From assembly GCF_025630775.1 (NCBI RefSeq), contig NZ_JAOSZE010000009.1, forward strand, positions 1 through 64,000: a stretch of DNA of 64,000 bases. The letters run 5' to 3'. This DNA comes from Actinoplanes sp. KI2. GTDB taxonomy: Bacteria; Actinomycetota; Actinomycetes; Mycobacteriales; Micromonosporaceae. The notes below the pieces were generated by a model. The model saw nothing but the letters and a program-made list of their open reading frames with translations, searched no databases and was not told the origin of the DNA. Positions within the stretch are counted from its first letter, which is position 1; each line of letters starts with the position of its first letter. Below, in pieces: positions 44,421 through 52,733 of the stretch. The translations under genes were made by a program, and so were the position numbers.

Positions 44421-45587
44421 ATGCGTTCCTTCCCGCCCGGATTCCTGTGGGGTGCGGCCACCTCGGGGCACCAGATCGAGGGCAACAACGTCAACAGCGA
44501 CTACTGGCAGCGCGAGTACGCCGCGGGCAGCGAGGTCCCGGAGGTCAGCGGCGACGCGTGCGACAGTTTCCACCGCTACCCCGAGGACATCGAGCTGCTG
44601 GCCGGCCTCGGCCTGACCAGCTACCGGTTCGGCGTGGAGTGGAGCCGGATCGAGCCCGAGCGCGGGCACGTGTCGGTTGCCATGCTCGACCACTACCGGC
44701 GCATGGTGGAGTGCTGCCAGGCGTACGGGATCACGCCGATGGTCACGCTCAATCACTTCACCGTCCCGCGCTGGATGGACGCGCTCGGCGGCTGGCACCA
44801 TCGCGATGCGGCCGAGTTGTTCGGCCGCTTCACCGAGAGCGCCCTGCCGATCGTGCGGGACGGGGTCGAGTGGGTCTGCACGATCAACGAGCCCAACATC
44901 ATCGCCTGCCGCGAGGGCGCCGCCGATCCGGGCGCCGAACCGGTCGCGTACGGGATGGCCCGCCCGCACCGGAAGGTCTCCGCCGAGCTGGCCCGGGCCC
45001 ACCGGATGGCGCGCGAGGTCCTGGCCACCGTGCCGGGCGTGCGCTCCGGCTGGACGGTGGCGACGCAGGCGATCCACGCCGTGCCCGGCTGCGAGGAGCA
45101 GGCCGCCGAGTACAGCTACCCGCTGGAGGAGTATTTCCTGGAGGCCGCCCGCGGCGACGACTTCGTCGGCGTCCAGGCGTACACCCGCACCTTCGTGGAC
45201 CGGACCGGCGCCCTGCCCCCGCCGGCCGGCGCGGAGACCACCCTGACCGGCTGGGAATACTTCCCTCAGGCCCTCGCGATCGGGGTGCGCAACGCCTGGA
45301 AGGTGACCGCCGGTACGCCCGTCGTGGTCACCGAGAACGGCATCGCGACCGCCGACGACCCGCGCCGCATCGACTACACCCGCGACGCGCTCGCCGGGCT
45401 GCACGACACCATCGCCGAGGGCGTCGACGTGCGCGGTTACTACCACTGGAGCGCCCTGGACAACTACGAGTGGGGCCGCTGGTCCCCCACGTTCGGGCTC
45501 ATCGCGGTCGACCGCGCCACCTTCCAGCGCACGGTGAAGCCGAGCGCCAAGTGGCTCGGCGAGGTGGCCCGGGCGAACGCGCTATGA
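44421..45587 (+). CDS. GH1 family beta-glucosidase, short form
   Basis: A 388-residue glycoside hydrolase family 1 enzyme that would cleave imported beta-glucosides or related sugars in the cytosol. The N-terminal signature FPPGFLWGAATSGHQIEG is clear. The acid/base is E157 in TINEPN and the nucleophile E305 in VVTENGI; HWSALDNYEWGRWSPTFGLI completes the aglycone site. The protein is about 50-80 residues shorter than common GH1 enzymes (440-480). The losses are in loops between residues 170 and 280. ATG at 44421 follows AAGGAG with a 6-base gap; the ATG at 44415 overlaps that site. Confidence 0.93.
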   Translation: MRSFPPGFLWGAATSGHQIEGNNVNSDYWQREYAAGSEVPEVSGDACDSFHRYPEDIELLAGLGLTSYRFGVEWSRIEPERGHVSVAMLDHYRRMVECCQAYGITPMVTLNHFTVPRWMDALGGWHHRDAAELFGRFTESALPIVRDGVEWVCTINEPNIIACREGAADPGAEPVAYGMARPHRKVSAELARAHRMAREVLATVPGVRSGWTVATQAIHAVPGCEEQAAEYSYPLEEYFLEAARGDDFVGVQAYTRTFVDRTGALPPPAGAETTLTGWEYFPQALAIGVRNAWKVTAGTPVVVTENGIATADDPRRIDYTRDALAGLHDTIAEGVDVRGYYHWSALDNYEWGRWSPTFGLIAVDRATFQRTVKPSAKWLGEVARANAL

Positions 45588-47317
45588 CGACCGTCGAGGA
45601 TCGGGTCGAAGAGCTGCTCGACCGCATGACGCTGCCGGAGAAGGCCGGCCTGATGTTCCACACCATGCTGCGCGCCGACGAGGACGGCGTGTACGAGCCG
45701 GGGCCGGACGGCGACGACATCCCGCCCGATGTGTTGTCCACCAGCCGGCTGATCCGGGACGCGCACATCACCCACTTCAACGCCGCCCCGCGCATCCCGC
45801 CCCGCCGATACGCCGAGTGGCAGAACCGGGTGCAGGAGATGGCCGCCGGAACCCGCCTCGGCATCCCGGTGACGCTGTCCAGCGATCCCGTGCACGGCTT
45901 CACCGACAACCCGGCGACCTCGATGGCGAGCACCACGTTCTCCCGCTGGCCGGAGCCGTTGGGGCTGGCCGCCGTGGGTGACGAGAAGCTGGTCGCCGAG
46001 TTCGCCGAGGTCGTGCGCCGCGAGTTCCGCGCCGTCGGCATCCGGATGAGCCTCGGCCCGCAGGCCGATCTCGCCACCGAACCGCGCTGGTCCCGGCTGC
46101 CCGGCACGTTCGGCGCCGACGCCGAGCTGGCGTCCACCCTGGTCGCCGCGTACGTGCGAGGCCTGCAGGGCGAGCGGCTCGGCCCGCACAGCGTGGCCTG
46201 CATGACCAAGCATTTCCCGGGGGCGGGACCGCAGCTGCGCGGCGAGGACGCGCATTTCCCGTACGGGCGGGAGCAGGTCTATCCCGGCCGGAACCTGGAG
46301 TATCACCTGCGGCCGTTCGCGGCGGCGTTCGACGCGGGCACGGCCGCCGTCATGCCGTACTACGCCATCCCGGTCGGCCTCGGCGTCGAGGAGGTCGGCT
46401 TCGGCTTCAACCGGGAGGTGATCACCGGCTGGCTGCGCGGCCGGTTCGGCTACGACGGGGTGGTGTGCTCCGACTGGGGGCTGGTGACCGACGTCCGGGT
46501 CGAGGGCGTGCGCTGGCCGGCCCGCTGCTGGGGCGTCGAGCGCCTGTCCCGGATCGAGCGGGTGCGCCGCATCCTGGACGCCGGCGTCGACCAGCTGGGC
46601 GGCGAGTCCTGCCCGGAGCTGGTGGTCGAGCTGGTGTCGTCCGGCGCGGTGCCGGTCGAGCGGATCGACGCCTCCGCCCGCCGGATCCTGCGGGTCAAGT
46701 TCGAGCTGGGCCTGTTCGACAACCCCTACGTCGACCCGGACGAGGCCGAACGCGTGGTGGGCAACGCTTCATTTGCCGCCGCCGGGGTGTCCGCCCAGCA
46801 GCGGGCGGTCACGCTGCTCGAGCGGGGCCCGCTGCCGTTGTCCCGCGGCGTACGGATGGTCCTGGACGGCGTCGATCCGGCGGTGGCCGCCCGGTACGGC
46901 CAGGTGGTCGAAAGGCCGGCGGATGCCGACGTCGCCCTCGTCCGGCTGCCCGCGCCGTACGAGCGGCGGGAGACCGGCGTCGACTACGAGGCCGGCTTCC
47001 ACCAGGGCCGCCTGGATCTGCCGCCCGATCGGGTCGCGGAGCTGGTCCACCGGTTCGGCGAGGTGCCGACCGTGCTGGTGGTCCACCTCGATCGGGCGGC
47101 AGTGCTCCCCGAGGTGATCGCCGCGAGCGCGGCCACCGTGGCCGAGTTCGGCGCGACCGACGAGGCCCTGCTCCCGGTCCTGTTCGGCGAGGTCACCCCG
47201 CAGGGCCGGCTGCCGATGGAGCTACCGTCCTCGATGGCAGCGGTGGAGGCGTCCCGCGAGGACATCCCGGGCGATTCGGCCGACCCGCTCTTCGCCGCCG
47301 GCCACGGTTCGTATTGA
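45584..47317 (+). CDS. GH3 family glycosidase
   Basis: A 577-residue family 3 enzyme, cytosolic (no signal peptide). The (beta/alpha)8 domain has VTLSSDPVHGFTDNPA, MTKHFPGAGPQLRGEDAHF (the conserved KHF-G motif) and GYDGVVCSDWGLV with the nucleophile D297. The second sandwich domain runs from about residue 400 and ends near DPLFAAGHGSY. The C-terminal fibronectin-like domain found in many GH3 proteins is missing. ATG at 45584 overlaps the GH1 stop (ATGA). As last gene of the LacI-controlled operon it would share in degrading the imported sugar. Confidence 0.92.
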   Translation: MTTVEDRVEELLDRMTLPEKAGLMFHTMLRADEDGVYEPGPDGDDIPPDVLSTSRLIRDAHITHFNAAPRIPPRRYAEWQNRVQEMAAGTRLGIPVTLSSDPVHGFTDNPATSMASTTFSRWPEPLGLAAVGDEKLVAEFAEVVRREFRAVGIRMSLGPQADLATEPRWSRLPGTFGADAELASTLVAAYVRGLQGERLGPHSVACMTKHFPGAGPQLRGEDAHFPYGREQVYPGRNLEYHLRPFAAAFDAGTAAVMPYYAIPVGLGVEEVGFGFNREVITGWLRGRFGYDGVVCSDWGLVTDVRVEGVRWPARCWGVERLSRIERVRRILDAGVDQLGGESCPELVVELVSSGAVPVERIDASARRILRVKFELGLFDNPYVDPDEAERVVGNASFAAAGVSAQQRAVTLLERGPLPLSRGVRMVLDGVDPAVAARYGQVVERPADADVALVRLPAPYERRETGVDYEAGFHQGRLDLPPDRVAELVHRFGEVPTVLVVHLDRAAVLPEVIAASAATVAEFGATDEALLPVLFGEVTPQGRLPMELPSSMAAVEASREDIPGDSADPLFAAGHGSY

Positions 47318-47318
47318 T

Positions 47319-47768
47319 TCATTTACCGTACGGGGCTCTGCCGGGTCCCCGCCCGCCCGGGCCGCTGTCTGCAACCCGAGCGACAAGAAACTTCGGGGCC
47401 ATCTCGCCGTAGCTGTCGGTGATCAGTTCGGCGATCTCGGTCCAGTCGGTGTGGTCACCGAGGACGGCGCCGGCAACGTTGTGGCCCCACTCGGCGCGGA
47501 AGAACGGGAACCCGTCGGCGGTCAGGCCGGCCAGGTCGTCGGCGGGCACCCGAAACGTCATCACGACCAGCGCCTCGTCGGCGATCAGATGCCGGGGGTA
47601 CGCCGAGTACCGTTCCGGGCGCGGCTCGCACACATGGGCGAATGTCCGCTTGCGGATCCGCCACCGGACGCCGATCCAGGCCGGTTCCTCGTACGCCTCG
47701 GGCAGCCGCCGGCAGATCGGTCGCAGCTGGTCGAGGATCTCCGGTGGCACGTCTCCAGGGCCCGACAT
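47319..47768 (-). CDS. MmcQ/YjbR-like small protein
   Basis: A 149-residue cytosolic protein of the MmcQ/YjbR double-wing fold. Visible features: ICRRLPEAYEEPAWIGVRWR early on, RKRTFAHVCEP (the strand of the DNA-binding-like wing), VVMTFRVPADDLAGLTADGF and a C-terminal DWTEIAELITDSY helix. Family function is unknown; a DNA-binding role has been suggested for some. ATG at 47768. It is convergent with the GH3 gene, and the two stops are 1 bp apart. Confidence 0.85.
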   Translation of the reverse strand: MSGPGDVPPEILDQLRPICRRLPEAYEEPAWIGVRWRIRKRTFAHVCEPRPERYSAYPRHLIADEALVVMTFRVPADDLAGLTADGFPFFRAEWGHNVAGAVLGDHTDWTEIAELITDSYGEMAPKFLVARVADSGPGGRGPGRAPYGK

Positions 47769-47805
47769 GGGCCGACAATAACGAGTCCCGCCCGTCCGCC
47801 GCGCG

Positions 47806-48453
47806 TCAGGACGGCTCACCGGTCCAGGGAGCGTCCGGGCCGGTCCGGTAGGCGCGCTCGCCGGGTTCGAGATCGAGCACGTCGAGCAGGGTGAGATCGT
47901 GTTCCACGGCGTGGTGAAGGTGGCTGAGCTTGCCCGTCGCAGGGTCCGCGTCGCTCGCGCCGATGAGTTGCCAGAGCCCGTCGTCGGCTTCGTGGCTGAC
48001 GTACAGAATCGGCTCTTTACGATCGAAGACCTCGCCGGTCTGGATGCTGGTGGTGCCGAGCAGCCAGTGCTTCATCCACCGCGCGCGGCGGTCACGCTCC
48101 ATGACGCAGTCGAACACCCACCAGATGAACGGCAGACACTCGTGCGCGCGGGCCTCGAGCGCGGTGAGGTCGGGGCCGCCTTCGGGTACGCGCTCGAACG
48201 GCTCGTCGACGAGCGAGCAGGCATAGCTGCCCTCGTTCTCGAAGACGATCGCATGGAAGCTGGCGCCGCCCGGATTCCCCGCCCCGATCCCCACGGTGAG
48301 CCGGGCGACGTGCTGCTCGGACCTGGTCGTCCAGCCGAACGCATACGACGCGAGCTCGCCACGCGGCGAGACGAACTCGCCGAAAGCGCGCCGCTCCACA
48401 CCCGCTCCGACCTGGGTCTCGGTCAGCCGGCCCTCGATCACCTTCAGACTCAC
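47806..48453 (-). CDS. Hypothetical protein, 215 aa
   Basis: I do not recognise the family. The protein is soluble and opens MSLKVIEGRLTETQVGAGVE. It has Trp-rich segments (ECLPFIWWVFDCVMERDRRA, RWMKHWLLGT), and then KEPILYVSHEADDGLWQLIG and LSHLHHAVEHDLTLLDVLDL. The KEPI-YVxH-xDDG-WQ wording recalls DUF2185-like immunity or regulatory domains, but the match is loose. The GTG at 48453 is the best start. It lies 9 bp downstream of the oxidoreductase stop on the same strand, so the two may be co-transcribed. Confidence 0.72.
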   Translation of the reverse strand: MSLKVIEGRLTETQVGAGVERRAFGEFVSPRGELASYAFGWTTRSEQHVARLTVGIGAGNPGGASFHAIVFENEGSYACSLVDEPFERVPEGGPDLTALEARAHECLPFIWWVFDCVMERDRRARWMKHWLLGTTSIQTGEVFDRKEPILYVSHEADDGLWQLIGASDADPATGKLSHLHHAVEHDLTLLDVLDLEPGERAYRTGPDAPWTGEPS

Positions 48454-48462
48454 GTGGCGAGA

Positions 48463-49311
48463 CTACCCGGCCGATGTCGGCGCTTGTCCGGGCGTCGAGG
48501 CCGGTGGAGGGGGGTAGGCGCCCGCGGTGAGGACGGAGACGTCGGCGGCACCCTGACCGGAGGCCACCGCCCGGCGGAGCAGTTCGGCGGCTCCGTCGGC
48601 GGCCGGCAGCGACGTCGTCGTGGCGGCGCGTGCCAGGTCGAGGTCCTTGGCCGCCATCCGCACGGCGAATGATGCGCCGGGGCCGCCGGCGGCCCGGCCG
48701 GCAAGTCCGGCGAGCGGGCCCGATCGGAGCATGTCGATGGTGTCCGCCCGCGACACTCCCACCGCCTCGCCCACGGCGACCGCGTCCGCCAGCGCCGCCA
48801 AGCCGGTGATCACTGCGGTGTTGAGGACCAGCTTGACCGCCGCTCCCCGCCCGAGCGGACCGCATCGGCGCACCGTGCCCAGCGCGGCGAGGACCGGTTC
48901 CACCCCGTCGACCACGGCCGGGTCCCCGCCGGCCAGGATGCCGAGCGTGCCCGAGGCCGCGGCACCGATGCTTCCCGCCACCGGCGCGTCGACCATGGCC
49001 ACCCCCGCGGGCAGCGAGTCAGCGACCTTCCCGGTCCCTTCCGGGCCGATCGTGGACATGTCGACCAGCGTCGTGCCCGGGCCCAGGTTCGCCGCGGCGA
49101 CGACCGACAGCACCGCGTCCACGTCGGTGAGCATGGTGATCACCACCGGAGCGCCCGCGCACGCCTGCGACGGCGACACCGCACGCACCGCACCCGGCAC
49201 CTGTCTGCCGGGGCTGCGGTTCCACGTCCGCACCGCATGACCCCGCTCCACCAGCCGCCCGGCCACGGCGGCCCCCATCTGCCCGAGCCCGAGCACCGCG
49301 ATATTCGCCAT
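48463..49311 (-). CDS. NAD(P)-dependent beta-hydroxyacid dehydrogenase family protein
   Basis: A 282-residue 3-hydroxyisobutyrate-dehydrogenase-like enzyme. It shows the dinucleotide motif IAVLGLGQMGAAVAGRLVER, NRSPGR for NADP preference, the substrate loop VDAPVAGSIGAAASGTLGIL and the catalytic lysine in GRGAAVKLVLN. The C-terminus is Pro/Ala-rich. It would oxidise a 3-hydroxyacid or reduce the corresponding semialdehyde. It is divergent from a LysR regulator 82 bp away, the common arrangement in which LysR controls the neighbour. Confidence 0.9.
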   Translation of the reverse strand: MANIAVLGLGQMGAAVAGRLVERGHAVRTWNRSPGRQVPGAVRAVSPSQACAGAPVVITMLTDVDAVLSVVAAANLGPGTTLVDMSTIGPEGTGKVADSLPAGVAMVDAPVAGSIGAAASGTLGILAGGDPAVVDGVEPVLAALGTVRRCGPLGRGAAVKLVLNTAVITGLAALADAVAVGEAVGVSRADTIDMLRSGPLAGLAGRAAGGPGASFAVRMAAKDLDLARAATTTSLPAADGAAELLRRAVASGQGAADVSVLTAGAYPPPPASTPGQAPTSAG

Positions 49312-49360
49312 GCGACGAGGCTAGGCAGGCCAGGACTCATGTCACCAACGAATGTCTCGC

Positions 49361-49371
49361 ATGGTGACCAT
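49361..49371. promoter_or_regulatory. Short palindrome in the LysR divergent promoter
   Basis: ATGGTGACCAT, a perfect 11-bp palindrome around a central G, in the 82-bp gap between the oxidoreductase and LysR genes. It could be part of a LysR site. It also contains candidate upstream start codons, so the evidence is weak. Confidence 0.35.
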
Positions 49372-49393
49372 TCCTCGTGCGAATATCGCAGCC

Positions 49394-50356
49394 GTGCAAA
49401 CCGAGCTGCTCCGCGTCTTCCGCGAGGTCGCCTGCCGCCAGTCGATCACCGCGGCCGCCCAGGCCCTGAGGTACACCCAATCGGCCGTGTCGCGGCAGAT
49501 AGCCGCGCTCGAGGCGGAGTTCGGCGCACGGCTGCTCGACCGGATGCCCCGCGGCATCGTGGTGACCGAGCAGGGACGCGTGCTGCTCGGTCACGCCGAG
49601 GCGATCCTCACCCGGATCGACGACGCGCACCGGGACGTGCGGGCCATCGGCGACGCCGAGATCGGCCGGCTTCGGGTGGCGGCGTTCGCGACTGCCGTGG
49701 TGACACTCGTGCCGCGAGCTCTCGCCCGGATCAGGACCGCGTTCCCGGGCGTCGAGCTGACCCTGGTCGAGGGCCTGAGCCCACGGCTGATCGAGCAGTT
49801 GGTGGCCGACGAAGCTGACGTCGCCGTGATCAGCTGCGCGGCCGACCAACCCATCGACGACTCCCGCCTGGAACTGCACCACCTGCTCGACGAGCCGATG
49901 CTCGTCGCGGTCCCGCGCGGACACCCACTCGCCGGCGGCACCGGGACCGTGGGGCTCGCCGCGCTCGCCGACCAGTCCTGGATCGCCGGTGGCATCCGGC
50001 CGCAGGAGTCCCTGCTCGCCGTCGGCATGCGGCACGGCTTCGCCCCGCGGATCGACTTCGTGGCCCATGAATGGCTGGGCAAACTCGGCCTCGTCGCGGC
50101 GGGCTTCGGTATCACCCTGTTGCCCGCGCTGGCCGCCCGCGCGGCACCTGGAGATCTTGCGCTGCTCCGCGTGGACCTCGACGAGATGCCCCCACGCAAG
50201 ATCTACGCCGCGACACCGGCCGGGCGGACCAGGTCAGCGCCGACGGAGGCGTTCCTGTCCGCGCTCCGCGCCGAGGTCGCCGAGGTCGCCGAGGTCGCCG
50301 AGGTCGCCGAGGTCGCCGAGGTCGCCGAGGTCGCCGAGGTCGCCGATCAGCCGTAG
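49394..50356 (+). CDS. LysR-family regulator with (EVA)8 tail
   Basis: A 320-residue LysR regulator. The helix-turn-helix reads LLRVFREVACRQSITAAAQA, then LRYTQSAVSRQIAALEAEFG and RLLDRMPRGIVVTEQG. The effector domain follows, with RVAAFATAVVTLVPRALARI, LVAVPRGHPLAGG and a late VAAGFGITLLPALA. The GTG at 49394 gives the usual LysR opening (VQTELLRVFREVA); ATGs at 49352 and 49361 are in frame but lie in the probable operator. The C-terminus ends in eight copies of Glu-Val-Ala, an unusual tail from a 9-bp tandem repeat. Confidence 0.9.
   Translation: MQTELLRVFREVACRQSITAAAQALRYTQSAVSRQIAALEAEFGARLLDRMPRGIVVTEQGRVLLGHAEAILTRIDDAHRDVRAIGDAEIGRLRVAAFATAVVTLVPRALARIRTAFPGVELTLVEGLSPRLIEQLVADEADVAVISCAADQPIDDSRLELHHLLDEPMLVAVPRGHPLAGGTGTVGLAALADQSWIAGGIRPQESLLAVGMRHGFAPRIDFVAHEWLGKLGLVAAGFGITLLPALAARAAPGDLALLRVDLDEMPPRKIYAATPAGRTRSAPTEAFLSALRAEVAEVAEVAEVAEVAEVAEVAEVADQP
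50273..50344 (+). repeat. Eight 9-bp tandem repeats inside the LysR gene
   Basis: GAGGTCGCC repeated eight times without a mismatch, encoding (Glu-Val-Ala)8 just before the stop. Copy changes stay in frame and would only lengthen or shorten the tail. Confidence 0.95.
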
Positions 50357-50609
50357 ACGTCGAGGGAATCGGCGGTCAAGAGCTGGCGAGGCCTGGGCAG
50401 AGCTGCTTCTCCAGGAACAGCAGGTAGGTCACCGGCACCTGCGCGACGATGGTGCGCCCGCCGACCACCAAGTCGGCGCGGGCCGCGCTTATCGTCCAAT
50501 CCTTCGCGTCCGACCCCTTTCGCCCGCTTGCCCGAGGCGGGAACCGCTGGCCCTAAACGTGCTGCCCGCCGAGCCGATGTGAGGTGGCAGGGAAAGGGGG
50601 GGTGGGCCG
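50357..50609. other. Gap between LysR and GGDEF genes
   Basis: About 250 bp. On the minus strand 50376-50552 is open and reads in part DWTISAARADLVVGGRTIVA followed by QVPVTYLLFLEKQLCPGLAS and a stop. It looks protein-like but has no good start codon, so it may be a gene remnant. The promoter for the GGDEF gene and its GGGAAAGGGG ribosome region also lie here. Confidence 0.4.
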
Positions 50610-52211
50610 ATGGACGGTAGCGTGCTGGGTGCGGAAGAGTTGTCGGCTGCCCTGCTGGCGATCGAGGACCAGTTCGTCCCGGACCCCGCGGCCGGCCTTG
50701 CCGCCGCGGCCGTGCTGGAACGGCGGGCCGCCGAGCTGGGCGACGAGGGTCTCCGCATGCGTGCCCGTCTCTGCCGGGCAAGCTTGGGCGTGCGGACCGG
50801 CGAGATCGCGGCGGCCGCCCGGGAGAGCTACGGCATCCAGCAGTGGGCCGCCCGGCACGGCGACCGCCTGCTGGAGTCTCGCGCCCACGCGCTGTGCGCG
50901 CTGGTCCAGAGGCTCTCCGGGGACGCGGCTCAACGCCTGGAGCACTCGCTGAGCGCGGTCGAGCTGCTGGACGAGACCGCCACCGCGTTCCTGCAGATCG
51001 GGCACCGCACCCGCCTGGCCGACGCGCTGGCCGACACCGGCGCGATGGAGGCCGCACGACTGCAATATCGGCATGCCGAAACCCTGGCCCAGCAGGCGCA
51101 GCGGTGGGACCTGCTGAACATCGTGCACAACAACTGGGCGCACTACGAGTACGAGAACGGCCACGTCGTCCAGGCCGTCGAGGTCATCGGCCGGATGATC
51201 GAGCACGCCGAGGCCCACGGCCTGGAGCTGGATCCTCCCACCCTGCACACGGTCGGTGAGGTCCAGGCCGCCGGCGGCGACTATGCCGAGGCCGAACGGA
51301 CGATGCTGACCTGCATCGCCCGGTACGAGGCCGGCCAGTTCGAGGCGGTCGCCGATCTGGTCTACTACCGGCTCACCCTGGCCCGCGCCCGGCGTGGCCT
51401 CGGCGACGTCGTCCGAGCGCAGGAAAGCCTGGACGCCTGCCGTGCGCTCTGCGCCGAGCTCGGACTGGACGCCATCCTCGCGGAGTTGCACGAGGAGCAG
51501 GCCGAACTGCACGCCGCTCGCGGTGACCACGCCGCCGCGTTCGCCGAGCTGAAGGTGTTCATCGCCGCACGCGAGCGCCGGCGGTCGCAGGAACGGGAGG
51601 CCCAGGCCCAGGCCCGGCAGGCGACGTTCGAGACCGCCGAGGCCCGCGAGCAGGCCGAGCGGTTCCGCGAGCAGGCCCGCCGCGACCCGCTGACCGGGCT
51701 GCGCAATCGCCGCTTCGTCGACGAGGAGATGCCTGCCCTCGTCGCCGACGATCCCGGCCTGTGCCTGGCGATCGCCGACATCGACCACTTCAAGCGGATC
51801 AACGACCGGCTCTCCCACGAGACCGGCGACCAGGTGCTCGTACAGGTCGCGAGACTGCTGGAGACCGGCCTGGCCGCCGCGGTACCGCGGGGTTTCGTCG
51901 CCCGCCTCGGCGGCGAGGAGTTCCTGCTCGCGTTGCCCGCGACGCCGGTTGCCGACGCGGCCGCCGTGCTCGATCGCATCCGGCAGGCCATCGGCACACA
52001 CCACTGGCACGACCTCACCGGCGACCTGCCCGTCACGATCAGCATCGGAGTGGCCGGAGTCGGCGAGGCGGCGCCGCCCAACCAGGTCACCGCGCTGGCC
52101 ATCGCCGACCGCAACCTCTACGCCGCGAAGCACGGCGGACGCGACCGCGTCGTCGCGGGTACGCCGCCGGAACAGCGACCCCGTTTCTACCGCGACCGTA
52201 ACGTCGGCTGA
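50610..52211 (+). CDS. Diguanylate cyclase (GGDEF) with TPR-like N-terminus
   Basis: A 533-residue cytosolic protein. Residues ~1-330 are all-helical with TPR-like repeats (for example LADTGAMEAARLQYRHAETL, NWAHYEYENGHVVQAVEVIG, RLTLARARRGLGDVVRAQES), ending in a charged coiled coil rich in Arg, Gln, Ala and Glu (about 310-355). The GGDEF domain begins at RRDPLTGLRNRRF, continues LAIADIDHFKRINDRLSHET, and has the active-site variant GGEEF at about 434-438, which is usually active. It should make cyclic di-GMP from GTP under control of the TPR sensor part. No EAL domain. Confidence 0.92.
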   Translation: MDGSVLGAEELSAALLAIEDQFVPDPAAGLAAAAVLERRAAELGDEGLRMRARLCRASLGVRTGEIAAAARESYGIQQWAARHGDRLLESRAHALCALVQRLSGDAAQRLEHSLSAVELLDETATAFLQIGHRTRLADALADTGAMEAARLQYRHAETLAQQAQRWDLLNIVHNNWAHYEYENGHVVQAVEVIGRMIEHAEAHGLELDPPTLHTVGEVQAAGGDYAEAERTMLTCIARYEAGQFEAVADLVYYRLTLARARRGLGDVVRAQESLDACRALCAELGLDAILAELHEEQAELHAARGDHAAAFAELKVFIAARERRRSQEREAQAQARQATFETAEAREQAERFREQARRDPLTGLRNRRFVDEEMPALVADDPGLCLAIADIDHFKRINDRLSHETGDQVLVQVARLLETGLAAAVPRGFVARLGGEEFLLALPATPVADAAAVLDRIRQAIGTHHWHDLTGDLPVTISIGVAGVGEAAPPNQVTALAIADRNLYAAKHGGRDRVVAGTPPEQRPRFYRDRNVG

Positions 52212-52235
52212 ACCCGCTCAAGCCGCAAGCAGGCG

Positions 52236-52733
52236 CTACTCGGTGAGCTCGGTGATGCCGAGGGCCCGGGCGAGGTGGTGGATGCCCTCGCCGAACGGGC
52301 CGGGCCGCTCGTCGAGCGCGGCCGCGAGCCGGTCCGGACCGGCGGTGAGACCGGCCGTGCCGGCCCAGGCCAGCAGGCCCGGGGTGGCGTGGGTGTTGAG
52401 TGGTTCGAAGGTGTCGTCGGACATGGCGCGGATGAGTTGCTCGTTGAGGTGGAACCTCACGGTGCCGCCGCCGGGGTCGGCGGCGACGGCGAAGGCGCAG
52501 TCGCTGTCGAAGACGTCCAGGGCGATGGCCGACGCGCCGGTCTCCTGGGCGAGGGTGCGGGCGAGCCGGCCGGGTGTGGTGTCGTCGACCGGGCCGAGGG
52601 ACCCGATGCGCCAGCCCGCGGCGTACACGGTGTCGGTGACCGCTACGAACAGGTCGTCGACGCAGGCCAGGTCGTCGAGCCGGGTGTCGCCGGTGCGCGC
52701 GATGATGACGAATCCGCTGTAACCCACGATCAT
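52236..52733 (-). CDS. Hypothetical protein, 165 aa
   Basis: I recognise no family. It is soluble, opens MIVGYSGFVIIARTGDTRLD, and has a central EVFDSD-like strand (IALDVFDSDCAFAVAADPGG) and a helical end (LTAGPDRLAAALDERPGPFG). The layout is like small actinobacterial proteins that occur beside immunity-type or DUF4304 genes. ATG at 52733 overlaps the stop of the DUF4304-like gene (ATGA), so the pair is co-translated and probably works together. It ends convergent with the GGDEF gene, 24 bp away. Confidence 0.75.
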   Translation of the reverse strand: MIVGYSGFVIIARTGDTRLDDLACVDDLFVAVTDTVYAAGWRIGSLGPVDDTTPGRLARTLAQETGASAIALDVFDSDCAFAVAADPGGGTVRFHLNEQLIRAMSDDTFEPLNTHATPGLLAWAGTAGLTAGPDRLAAALDERPGPFGEGIHHLARALGITELTE

